Part shown: positions 9,676 to 18,390 of the stretch, in pieces
How positions within the stretch are numbered: position 1 is the first letter of the stretch
How the letters are laid out: every line of letters starts with the position of its first letter
Source of the DNA: Elysia marginata
Taxonomy: Eukaryota > Mollusca > Gastropoda > Plakobranchidae
Direction of reading: 5' to 3'
Assembly: GCA_019649035.1 (NCBI GenBank)
Contig: BMAT01001019.1
Coordinates: forward strand, 73,607-102,049
Length of the DNA stretch: 28,443 nt
The notes under the pieces: model-generated
The model's database searches: none
Seen by the model: the letters and a program-made list of their open reading frames with translations, nothing else
What the model was told of the DNA's origin: nothing
Program-made: the position numbers and the translations under genes

Positions 9676-9900
9676 CATTGTCCTCAGGTGTGCAGAACTC
9701 CAGCAGGGCGCTGGTCAGGACTTGAGGGATCTGGACTGCATTGCTACATTTCTGCTGCAGGTCGCCGTTCAGAAGACACACTTGCCAGGTTTCGGCAGCC
9801 TCACATCTCTGTGCAGTTTTCAGAGCGGTGTTTCCTACTTTGGTTGACCAAGCGTCTTTGCAGAGATCAATGCCTTGCTGGCAGTAGTCGATCACCACGT
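9676..9900 (-). CDS. Internal exon 4: cysteine-rich module 4 (longest copy)
   Basis: At 225 bp this is the longest module exon, phase 1-1. On the minus strand the acceptor is an eight-T tract ending TCCAAG before ACGTGG; the donor is AATG/GTGACA, weaker than the others. Cysteines are at residues 6, 13, 32, 41, 51 and 69, with W17 and W38. The extra length is in the C2-C3 segment (18 residues) and in the tail after Cys6 (TPEDN). IPQVL follows Cys5. The upstream intron next to the acceptor is a long ATC/ATT-type trinucleotide repeat (9927-10080), so the acceptor tract lies only about 25 bp from simple sequence. Splits a GTG (Val) codon with exon 5. Confidence 0.83.
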
Positions 9901-9926
9901 CTTGGAAAAAAAATAAGTAGCATATC

Positions 9927-10080
9927 ATTACCATCATCATCATCACCATCATCATCATCCTCCTCCTCCTCCTCATCATCATCATCATCATTGTCATCAT
10001 CATTATCATAGTCATCATCATTAACATCATCATCACCATTGCTATTATTACTACTATTTTTATTTTTATCACCATTATTA
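9927..10080. repeat. (ATC/CTC/ATT)n trinucleotide repeat next to exon 4 acceptor
   Basis: ATC units interrupted by a CTC block (9959-9973) and degrading to ATT/ACT. It ends about 26 bp from the acceptor of module exon 4. The Asp-rich and Met-rich ORFs here are repeat translations. Confidence 0.9.
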
Positions 10081-10499
10081 TATAAATATATATGGTAGTT
10101 GCTGCCCAACACGACAAAAATATAAACAATTTGTTATTTAATCAAGGCAAAGTCTCCCAAGCTTGACGCCATAATGCAGGCCCGGCACTCAATCGTGAGC
10201 AGATTTCAGTTTCGATAAAATTTGAGACGGCCGGCCCTTTCAAGATGAGATCAACCCTTAATTTTCTAGTTTTACTTAAACTTAAACAAGAGATATGAGT
10301 ATCTAGTTCTTATGCTCAACTTTTTTTTTCTCGCTGCTGGGCTTGTTCACTTGGAAGGCTTAGCTCTCAAGCAATTTAGAGTTGAAGGGGTCAAGACATG
10401 AGAATGGGGATAAAATAAAATGCTGACTTTAAGTATCACTTAAGACAACCATTTCTTCCTCCTGTCTTAATACGAGCTCGTACTTTCGCAGTGGCACAT

Positions 10500-10681
10500 A
10501 GAGAGATAGAGAGATAGATAGATTGATTGATTCATTCATTGATTGAGAGAGAGAGGTAGAGAGAGAGAGGTAGAGAGAGAGAGATGGAGAGAGTCAGGCA
10601 GACAGACACAGAGACACAGAGAGAGAACAAGAAAGAGAGGGAAAGAGAGAGCTAGAGACAGAGAGAGAGACAAAGAGGGAA
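10500..10681. repeat. (GA)n/GATA/GATT compound microsatellite
   Basis: Purine-rich: GAGATA, then GATTGATT, then long GAGAGAG with CAGACA interruptions. Intron 3 of the host gene. Confidence 0.9.
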
Positions 10682-11291
10682 GGGGTAAGACGATACATAC
10701 ATTCTGGACTACTATAGTATGTATTAATTTTCTCTTTAAAATTCCGTAAAAACCCGTTTTTAATTTCAGTATGATGAAAGTTTATCTTGAAATACAGAGT
10801 AGTACATACAGTTTGACTACAAAACAAAATTTTCTTCTCCATGTTAAGAAGTACCTAGTACCTCGCCAATCGATTCTCCGAGACACAGACTGACTGTAAA
10901 CATATGAAAAAGTAAATTCCTTATATAACAATGAAGCTAGGATGTTGACACATAGCTTTGAATTCGCCAGATCGGCAATTTTTATTTGACAGCTTTATGG
11001 TTTACGGCCTAGGAAACAACAATGGGAATCAGGCATTTTGAAATAGAGGATTAACTTTCCCTCCATCGAACGAACACTTGACTAATATCTAGAGTGTGTA
11101 GATAATAGATTCTAGATCGATATGATAAATAAATTAGTAATAGTATAGTATAGGTGGGATATAGATCTTAACTAGATTCGTGTGTTTGTCATAGACCATA
11201 CTATGGCATTCATGATTCAGTCAAGCAAGCTCCCTTACTTACTTATATCTACAATGAGTGTACTGAACACTCCTACATGAGACCGACCAAC
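10682..11291. other. Intron 3, featureless part
   Basis: AT-rich, some TAGAT-type low complexity at 11085-11180. Confidence 0.6.
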
Positions 11292-11305
11292 CAAGTATGG
11301 CAATA

Positions 11306-11489
11306 AATAATGGAGGAAACGGTGGCGACATGGTTTAAGCTATGTTTCTCTAAGTGGCAAGGCGGTGGGTGCCGAAGCATCTATAAGTCGAAGGTTCGAA
11401 TCATACCAAGGGCAGGAATTTGGGGCATTTCCAATAAAAAAAGCCTACTTCTCTCCACTGCTAATTTCATACCTTTAAAATATTTCAAT
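11306..11489 (+). mobile_element. Retroposon family R1, 184-bp copy with perfect target-site duplication
   Basis: Flanked by the perfect 14-bp direct repeat CAAGTATGGCAATA (11292-11305 and 11490-11503). It has an intact RNA polymerase III box-B-like GGTTCGAATC at 11393-11402, and the 3' end TTCATACCTTTAAAATA shared with the other copies. It lies in intron 3 about 37 bp beyond the donor of module exon 3, antisense to the gene. Probably 5'-truncated relative to 574-827. Confidence 0.8.
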
Positions 11490-11540
11490 CAAGTATGGCA
11501 ATAGCTGCCACGATGGGCCGCTTCTGATGTTTAAGGTTAC

Positions 11541-11744
11541 CTGGGATGTCACAGGAGGCCTCTTGTCTTGCTATCTCTGAAGGATACGGTACGTAGTTCT
11601 TGGTGCAGTCCATGATGATGGCGACTTGTACACAGCTGTCCCAGTCCTGGGCAAGCTTACATTTCAGAGAGTTCGGGTGGGTGTCCACGTATTTCATCTC
11701 CCATTGCGCCCTACACATTTCCATGGCGGTCATGCACTTTGAAC
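11541..11744 (-). CDS. Internal exon 3: cysteine-rich module 3
   Basis: A 204-bp exon, phase 1-1, with minus-strand acceptor GTGCGTAG before GTTCAAAG and donor CCAG/GTAACC. Cysteines are at residues 3, 10, 28, 37, 46 and 64, with W14 and W34. The N-terminal lead before Cys1 is the shortest of the eight (two whole residues) and the C2-C3 loop is long (17 residues). YPSEIA follows Cys5, matching the shared proline motif. Methionine is frequent around Cys1-Cys2. A retroposon of family R1 with perfect target-site duplications sits in the downstream intron, only about 37 bp from the donor. Splits a GAC (Asp) codon with exon 4. Function unknown; the same module as its neighbours. Confidence 0.85.
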
Positions 11745-12438
11745 CTACGCACACGCAAAAACATAGCGGTTGTAATGGCAGTATTCACTTAGAAGAGAGT
11801 GCACGATCCAATCATATCTCTAAAATAAGGGATTTTTCAAATTCAACTAGCCTCCTTAGGTTCGTTTGCATATATTTATATACATCACAGAGAATAAATA
11901 CATTGCTTAAAATCGATTTCCTGAAAAAAAAAATTTTAACAAAGCCCCTGAAAGAGGACAAGATAGTAATAAAAAAAAAGAACCAAATATCATCACAGAC
12001 TGAGGCCCAAGTTAAATTTTCCGCAGCTGTGAAAGCCCCCCGAAACGAGTTTATTGTATAGAAAGTATGCATTGAGGCAATAAACCAGTGTTAAACAGCC
12101 GTTAACATTATTTAATCCCAGCAAATGGGTGTGCAACTATTAAAAAGTTTAAATTCACCATAAAAGAGAAATTAAAATATTTACAATTAAACTATCTAAA
12201 TACATATTTTGCTTTAAAATAGACTTTAAAAAAACAGACCTTGACAATCCATTTCAATTCAAAAGTTGTTCTTTTTTTTAGATCAGAGGCCAATTAATCA
12301 ATTTTTAACAAAATCCAATCACCAACTACAATCATCAAGTTCAAACATTAATAGGATACCAAAAAAAAAGAACGGCTAAAAGTGTACAAAGTATGAGACT
12401 AACACATAGAACCATGTGAACATGGAAACAAACGTGAA
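11745..12438. other. Intron 2
   Basis: Very AT-rich with A and T runs. The overlapping ORFs on both strands have no coding character. The exon 2 donor duplication begins at 12439. Confidence 0.6.
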
Positions 12439-12562
12439 CTTTGAAAGCTTGCAAAAAGCTCTAGCTATAGACCACAGACCGTACCAGGTTTTGCCTCTTC
12501 TTTGAAAGCTTGCAAATAACCCTAGCTTAAGACCACAGACCATTACCAGGTTTTGCCGCTTT
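12439..12562. repeat. Two-unit tandem duplication spanning the exon 2 donor
   Basis: CTTTGAAAGCTTGCAAA starts units at 12439 and 12500. Both continue with CTAGCT, GACCACAGACC and ACCAGGTTTTGCC. The second unit includes the real donor and last codons of module exon 2, and the first is an intronic copy about 61-62 bp away whose minus-strand junction reads CCTG/GTACGG. Identity is roughly 85% by eye. Confidence 0.85.
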
Positions 12563-12750
12563 ACAGCTTTTCTCTTCTTCATCGGCCACCTCGGACGGGA
12601 TCTTCTTGCAGCGACCCTGCATGATGTAGCTGTCCATACATGTCCTCCATTGCTTGGCTAGGTCGCATTTTTTGGCCTTCTTGTTCTTGGATGCTTCGGT
12701 CCATTGCTGCTTGCATGTGGCCCGGGCATCTTTGCACGCGTCAAAAATTG
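12547..12750 (-). CDS. Internal exon 2: cysteine-rich module 2 (lysine-rich)
   Basis: This 204-bp, phase 1-1 exon has acceptor CACCTATAG before CAATT and donor CCTG/GTAATG on the minus strand. It has six cysteines at residues 5, 12, 28, 37, 47 and 62, W16 after C-x3 and W34 in the C-x5-W-x2-C core. The C2-C3 segment is unusually basic (several Lys in a row-like cluster), while the C5-C6 segment is acidic (EEE), so the module is strongly dipolar. IPSEVA after Cys5 matches the [Y/F/I]P-x2-[L/I/V] motif of modules 3, 6, 7 and 8. The donor and about 60 bp of flank are duplicated in tandem just downstream (12439-12500), giving a second potential donor. Reading past the true donor in this frame meets a TAA after seven codons. 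Splits a GGT (Gly) codon with exon 3. Confidence 0.85.
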
Positions 12751-12930
12751 CTATAGGTGCGAAAGACCAAAACAAGAGAACAAAAAAAAAGGTTGATGGT
12801 CAATCTCATAGAGCAACTGCACAGTTAATCATATATATAACAACACCAATCAAACGAAAACAGGAGGATCAATTCTATCTATGTTCGGAACGGTTGCTTA
12901 ATGAGTAAATTAAAGAGCGTTATAAAAATA

Positions 12931-13216
12931 GCGCCACCACTAATATGATATAAGCGCTTTACATGGGTTCCACGACAGGCCATTATCAACCAAAACACCT
13001 TCTAAACTCACAGAGGAGCAGTGAATAAAGCGCATCACTCTAGCACTCTGAGAAGACCCTCCACTGCTTATAGTCAGTACTCCTTTAACGTACGAGGGAT
13101 CTGAAGAAAATGTGTGTAAATAGTCTTTCTCAAGGACTAACCGTCGACCTGCCGAGAGCAGGACTCGGACCCCGGACCTCTCGGTCCGAAAGCCGAGCGT
13201 CTATCACTAGACGATG
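12931..13216 (-). mobile_element. tRNA-derived SINE family R2, copy 1
   Basis: The minus strand begins with a tRNA-like head, including TCTAGTGATAGACGCTCGGC and a box-B-like GGGTCCGAGTCC, and continues through a shared body to a tail with AAGCGCTTATATCAT. The plus-strand marker ACTCACAGAGGAGCAG is shared with 14041 and, in changed form, 25322. Lies in intron 1 of the host gene. Function: none expected beyond retroposition. Confidence 0.75.
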
Positions 13217-14840
13217 TTTGATTCCCTGATAAGATTTTTTCCTCGTAATGTCATTGACACAATTCCTGGCCTAATTCCTGCTAAAATGTATATTGAGATG
13301 CGATACTAATCAAATAATATTTTTGTGCTTCAACAAGTTAGTATGTTGTATCACATTGCTGCTCTATTAGTTATTCCAGTTTATTCATTGGTTCACTAAG
13401 CCATTTATCTCTGGCAAAACTTTGTTGACGTTTCCGAAAGACCCATAAAACTTCAACGTGCTTACAAAACTATTACTTATCTTTAAAACTATTATTAAAA
13501 CTATTAAAATATTATTGTCATTAAAACTTAGAACTTGTTGAATTCAAAATAAAAATACAACATTAAAGAGTTAAGATTTTTACTGCACTTCTACACTTCC
13601 GGTAAAAATCGTTGTGATACAACCTGATTAGGTACAATGGTTGATACTCAACACGTCCGGGAAACAAAATAAAAAATTTTTCGAGCTTAGCTGAGGTGGG
13701 CTGATCATTGTAAACACCGGAAACGTAAAGTTTTAGTTACAGATTTTGCCTCTTAAATGACTGTAAGTGTTTTTACTCCATAGCTACGGTGTACCCCACT
13801 TTTTTATTTTTAATTTAAAAAAAGGAAACCCTAAGGAGCTTAACCAATGGATTTATCTTGTTCTACTTCTTATAAACAAAAGAACTATCTAGAGTAGGTC
13901 TTGAGCCAAACTGTAGTTGTAGAAGATAAAATTTTAAAAACAGTGAAGATCGTTTTTATACAGCGCTTAATCCACTAATATGATCTAAGCGCTTTACTTG
14001 GTTTCCCCAATAGGCTATTATCAACTAATACTCCTTCTGAACTCACAGAGGAGCAGCAAGTTAAGCGCATCACCCTAGTATGCTGACAATAATGTTTTAC
14101 TGCCTCTAGTCTTGTACTCCTTTTAATAGTTTTAACGCACGAATGCGGCGAAGAAATGTGTGTAAATAGCCTTTCTCAAGGGTTAAACGCCGACCTGCGG
14201 CAAGCAGTACTCTAACCCTGGACCTCTTGGTCCCAAAGCCGAGCGTCTACCACTAAACCACGATGACAAGATACAAAAGGTTTCCCATTGTATTTGTAGA
14301 CAGTTTTTCTGGCTATGCAAGAAATGCATTTGAATTAGCCACGTCAGTGAACGGGCTGCTCTGCTGAATTCAATGGACGAATAGTTTTTTAAACTCATTA
14401 AAGTTTAACAATAAAAAACTAGTAAAGGAAAAGCCACTTTTACATACTAGACGGAATCAAGCGGAAATTTCAAGGTCATTTATTAAACCGTTTGGGCAAC
14501 TAACCTTTCTGGATGTGACAAACTAACGTGAAGCGATTTGCCCAGGATGCTCCCTAAAAGAAAGGATATTTTATTGATCACGTCCTGTAGATCACCCAGC
14601 AACGAAACAAAAAAATAGTGTATATATCAAAGAGCAATTGGCTTTTTATTCTACTCTTACAGAGTTTCCCGTCGTAAAATTTATTGGTCCAGGAGTTTTG
14701 CATAATGTAAATTTTTCAAGTTACCACAGATAAAGGCCCACAGTAAAATTATTGCACCCGACGTTGCTCTTGGAAAATGGTTAAAGAAATGACTGTCGTG
14801 TCAAAGAAATAAAGAAGCAACAGCAGCAGCAGTTTCTTAC
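13217..14840. other. Intron 1 outside the R2 copies
   Basis: AT-rich sequence around the R2 copy at 13955-14265, with a short CAG run (14819-14832) directly after the exon 1 donor on the minus strand. Confidence 0.6.
13955..14265 (-). mobile_element. tRNA-derived SINE family R2, copy 2
   Basis: Same order of blocks as the copy at 12931: plus-strand GCGCTTAATCCACTAATATG, ACTCACAGAGGAGCAG, TGTGTGTAAATAG-CTTTCTCAAGG, then the reversed tRNA-like head with AAAGCCGAGCGTCTACCACT. Box B is degraded. It is in the same orientation as copy 1, about 740 bp apart, in the same intron. Confidence 0.75.
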
Positions 14841-15038
14841 ATTCATCACAATGTGTGTCCAACTCCTGATCGAGGACGGTCATCTGACCGTGGTTGCCCG
14901 TGCAGACACCCTTGTCGTAGGCGGCGTCGAGACATTCTTGCCACTTGACGGCGCTGGCGCATTGGTCACCGGTTTGGCCTCTATCGAGCCACTCTTTCTC
15001 GCAGGTGTCGTAGGCGACTTTACAGGGATCTAAGGCGT
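14841..15038 (-). CDS. Internal exon 1 of the multi-module gene: cysteine-rich module 1
   Basis: This is the most upstream module exon I can see. It is 198 bp, phase 1 at both ends, giving 65 whole codons plus split codons. Reading on the minus strand, the acceptor is a pyrimidine-rich stretch ending ATATTAG before ACGCC, and the donor is GAAT/GTAAGA. Cysteines are at exon residues 5, 12, 26, 35, 45 and 63, with W16 and W32, which gives C-x6-C, C-x3-W and C-x5-W-x2-C. It differs from the other modules in lacking the proline after Cys5 and in its acidic C-terminal third. The product is inferred to be extracellular because of the disulfide-type cysteine set and phase-1 boundaries. Function is unknown. 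It joins exon 2 through a split TCA (Ser) codon. A minisatellite lies directly upstream and a short CAG run lies just inside the following intron. Confidence 0.8.
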
Positions 15039-15040
15039 CT

Positions 15041-15562
15041 AATATGCATGAGGGATAGAAAAAGAGACGTATGAGGGGGATAAGAAAAATACGCAACTGA
15101 GTAGGTTAGAAAAGGGCATAATTATTTAAGGACACTAGAGAAGGATACAATTGAGGATGTCAGAAAACGATATACTTGAGACGGTTAGAAAATGGCACAT
15201 TTGAGGAGATAAGAAAAGGATGCATTTAAGGAGGTTAGAGAAGGGCGGATTTAAGAAAGTAAGAGAAGGGCGGATTTAAGAAGGATAGAGAAGGATACGT
15301 TTGAGGAAGTTAGAAAAGGGCACATTTGAGGAGATAAGAAAAGGATACATTTAAGAAGATTAGAGAAGGATACATGTGAGGAAGTCAGAAAATGACGTAT
15401 TTGAGGAGGTTATAAAATGACACATTTGAGGAGATAAGAATCGGGTACAGTTAAATTTAAGGAGGTTAGACAGGGACACATTTAAGAAAGGTAGAAAATG
15501 ACAAGTTTAATGAGTCTAGAAAAAGGTACATTTGAGAGGGTTAGAAAAGGGCGCAATAATTA
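15041..15562. repeat. 25-bp minisatellite upstream of exon 1 acceptor
   Basis: About 18-20 units, mostly exactly 25 bp, with plus-strand consensus close to GGGCACATTTGAGGAGGTTAGAAAA. It starts within a few bases of the acceptor of module exon 1 and runs away from it. On the minus strand each unit reads as a branch-point-like TTCTAAC followed by pyrimidines, and CT on the plus strand (AG on the minus strand) is rare. The acceptor tract TTTTTCTATCCCTCATGCAT itself looks like the last unit. Confidence 0.85.
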
Positions 15563-15676
15563 ATTTTCTCGAGTTTTTTTGTTTTTGTTTTTAACCACCA
15601 CTGTCTTTCCAACAGGTCGAAGGTCGGACATTTAAAAAAGAAAGAAAAACCACTATCTTATGAGAAAAACTTCACC

Positions 15677-16595
15677 NNNNNNNNNNNNNNNNNNNNNNNN
15701 NNNNNNNNNNNNNNNNNNNNNNNNNNNNNNNNNNNNNNNNNNNNNNNNNNNNNNNNNNNNNNNNNNNNNNNNNNNNNNNNNNNNNNNNNNNNNNNNNNNN
15801 NNNNNNNNNNNNNNNNNNNNNNNNNNNNNNNNNNNNNNNNNNNNNNNNNNNNNNNNNNNNNNNNNNNNNNNNNNNNNNNNNNNNNNNNNNNNNNNNNNNN
15901 NNNNNNNNNNNNNNNNNNNNNNNNNNNNNNNNNNNNNNNNNNNNNNNNNNNNNNNNNNNNNNNNNNNNNNNNNNNNNNNNNNNNNNNNNNNNNNNNNNNN
16001 NNNNNNNNNNNNNNNNNNNNNNNNNNNNNNNNNNNNNNNNNNNNNNNNNNNNNNNNNNNNNNNNNNNNNNNNNNNNNNNNNNNNNNNNNNNNNNNNNNNN
16101 NNNNNNNNNNNNNNNNNNNNNNNNNNNNNNNNNNNNNNNNNNNNNNNNNNNNNNNNNNNNNNNNNNNNNNNNNNNNNNNNNNNNNNNNNNNNNNNNNNNN
16201 NNNNNNNNNNNNNNNNNNNNNNNNNNNNNNNNNNNNNNNNNNNNNNNNNNNNNNNNNNNNNNNNNNNNNNNNNNNNNNNNNNNNNNNNNNNNNNNNNNNN
16301 NNNNNNNNNNNNNNNNNNNNNNNNNNNNNNNNNNNNNNNNNNNNNNNNNNNNNNNNNNNNNNNNNNNNNNNNNNNNNNNNNNNNNNNNNNNNNNNNNNNN
16401 NNNNNNNNNNNNNNNNNNNNNNNNNNNNNNNNNNNNNNNNNNNNNNNNNNNNNNNNNNNNNNNNNNNNNNNNNNNNNNNNNNNNNNNNNNNNNNNNNNNN
16501 NNNNNNNNNNNNNNNNNNNNNNNNNNNNNNNNNNNNNNNNNNNNNNNNNNNNNNNNNNNNNNNNNNNNNNNNNNNNNNNNNNNNNNNNNNNNNNN
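15677..16595. other. Assembly gap of 919 N
   Basis: Unknown sequence. It lies directly upstream of the first visible module exon and its minisatellite, so it could hide further module exons or the signal-peptide exon. The apparent ORF across it is an artefact of N bases. Confidence 1.
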
Positions 16596-18319
16596 CCCCC
16601 CTCCAGCCCTTCCCCTCGCCGTCCTGACCTTTACTTAGATGAAAGTTACTGTTGGTTACATGTTAAAGAAAGTTCTCGCAGTGACGAGTTGGCGTGTTTG
16701 GTGCACTGGGCCGGGCTACAAAACTGACTTTTGTTGATTGTTCACCTTAATTTTTTTTTTTTTTGCCTTGGCTGTCTATGCCCTTAGGGTGGCACTAAAA
16801 ATACAATCATGGCAAAACACGAGGGGGCTCTTTCTTTGGTTTCTCAAATAAAAAATAATGACTAAAAAGGATTTCTGTGATTTTTCGCTGTGATGATTAT
16901 AAATACTTGTTGGTTCTTCAATGAGTTTTACGTCCCCGAAGCTTCTTGGGAATTTTTTTACAGGAAAAAAATGATCGGTGTAAGGCTACAGAACTGAATC
17001 ACACTTCCTTAATTACAATAGTTGGTTGTGCTCATTGTGTGATGTTACTAAAATACAGCCGTTGGCCAAAAGTGACAAACGAAATTTTCAGCTCTTGTTT
17101 CTTCACTTTTTCTCCTAGTAACTGTAAATCATTGATTCAAATTACAAGAGATTTCTATGGCAATTTAAGACACTCATATGTCTCGCATTCTATTTCAGTT
17201 TGCCTTAAAATCGCACGGCCTGGTTTTGAGATATAAGCTTTCAAAGTTAAGTCTGTGATCAGAAGTAATTTGGTTTTCACTTTAGATATTGATACTTAAA
17301 CGATTTCTACACAGCCTTCACACCTGATACATGTTGAAATTTGAAGTGTCATGTGTTTTATTTTAATTGGTATGGTTTCTTAGGACTTAACACTTTTATA
17401 GTTGTCTAAGATTTAAACGCAATTTCTCCCTTTCCTGAAATTTCACAAGTCTTAGCCCTTCCGACTTCAAACGGCTATAACTCCTTACAGAAGCACAATA
17501 GAGCTGTTCTGTTTGTTGTGTTTGAGAGGAGAGAAAGTAAGCTTTTCTGTGGTATCAATATCTTAATATCTTTCTAATTTCGGCTTAAGATCCATTTTGA
17601 ATAGCTGCAAGACATAATTAAATTGTAATTGTAAAGACATTGAATACAGCTGTACCTAACTAAAGTCAATGATTTGTCCAATTATGGACAAGATATTACA
17701 TAAAAAAGTTTCTAATTTTTGTTCCAACGTTTAAGATGGATTCTTATGTCATGTTTGATTTTTCCCTGAAACACATTATCTCTAAATTTAAAAACTTAGT
17801 CTTTTTGTTTATAAGTGAATGTGGAATATAGCCTAATCTAACATTGGTAACACGGTACATTAAGTTTACACCAAACTTGTTTCAAAATAATTGCAAGAAT
17901 TAAAAACTCAAACCGTTCTTTCAAAAATTCTCTTGAAGAAATTAGAAAATCGACTTGAAAAAGTTTTGTTTAAGCAAGAAAATAAGGGCTCAACTTCTTG
18001 AGCCTATATCATGCATGTTAAAATGCATTTACATTCATCATAATAAAAAAAATGACATGTACAATAAAAGTTACAACATCGTTATCTAAGTAAAAACACG
18101 AATAATATAATTTGCAGTACAAAACATCAAAACTAATTTTTTTGATTTAAGGAAAGTTTTTTTTTGTTTTTGTTTTTAGGGTGTCTTAAATTTGGATTTT
18201 AAAAAAATCACCATTTGAGAAAAACGTTTTGTATCTCCTAAGCTTGTCGACTTTCAATCATAAAACAAATTGTAAAAAAAATTGATACCAAAAGACACGA
18301 TAAAAGAAACGAAACTTAC
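16596..18319. other. No recognisable feature
   Basis: After a short GC-richer patch (16596-16720) the sequence is AT-rich with no ORF of coding character. Confidence 0.6.
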
Positions 18320-18390
18320 CTTGAGCGCTGGTCAAAGCTGGAGTGTTGAGCGACCGAACATCGTATCAAAGATTATGGCGTGAAAGAAGC
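18320..18390 (-). CDS. Possible upstream exon ending at a consensus donor (5' boundary uncertain)
   Basis: On the minus strand CTCAAG/GTAAGT at 18320-18314 is a full-consensus donor on the same strand as the module gene and 3.3 kb upstream of its first visible exon. Read in phase 1, which is needed to join exon 1, the end encodes TPALTSAQ followed by a split codon that would become Asp, and small residues at the -3 and -1 positions of ALTSA/Q resemble a signal-peptidase site. Against this, the same frame has a TGA only fifteen codons upstream, with no ATG or hydrophobic core between. It may be a 5' untranslated exon, a micro-exon after the CACTCCAG acceptor-like site, or chance. The high-coordinate limit given is arbitrary. 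Confidence 0.25.

Noticed and set aside
9632..10129. 165-codon minus-strand ORF as one coding unit
   Set aside because: Only 9900-9676 is the module exon. The Met/Asp-rich remainder is the trinucleotide repeat in the intron.
13140..13216. Functional tRNA gene on the minus strand
   Set aside because: It is the head of an R2 SINE shared with 14190-14265 and 25460-25545, with degraded boxes.
15038..15096. Hydrophobic stretch RIFLIPLIRLFFYP in frame directly before module 1, resembling a signal peptide
   Set aside because: It has no ATG (the frame opens with TTG after a TAA), it is the translation of minisatellite units, and the acceptor ATATTAG with phase 1 at 15038 agrees with the other seven exons.
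15660..16727. 355-codon plus-strand ORF
   Set aside because: It runs through the N gap; nearly all residues are unknown.
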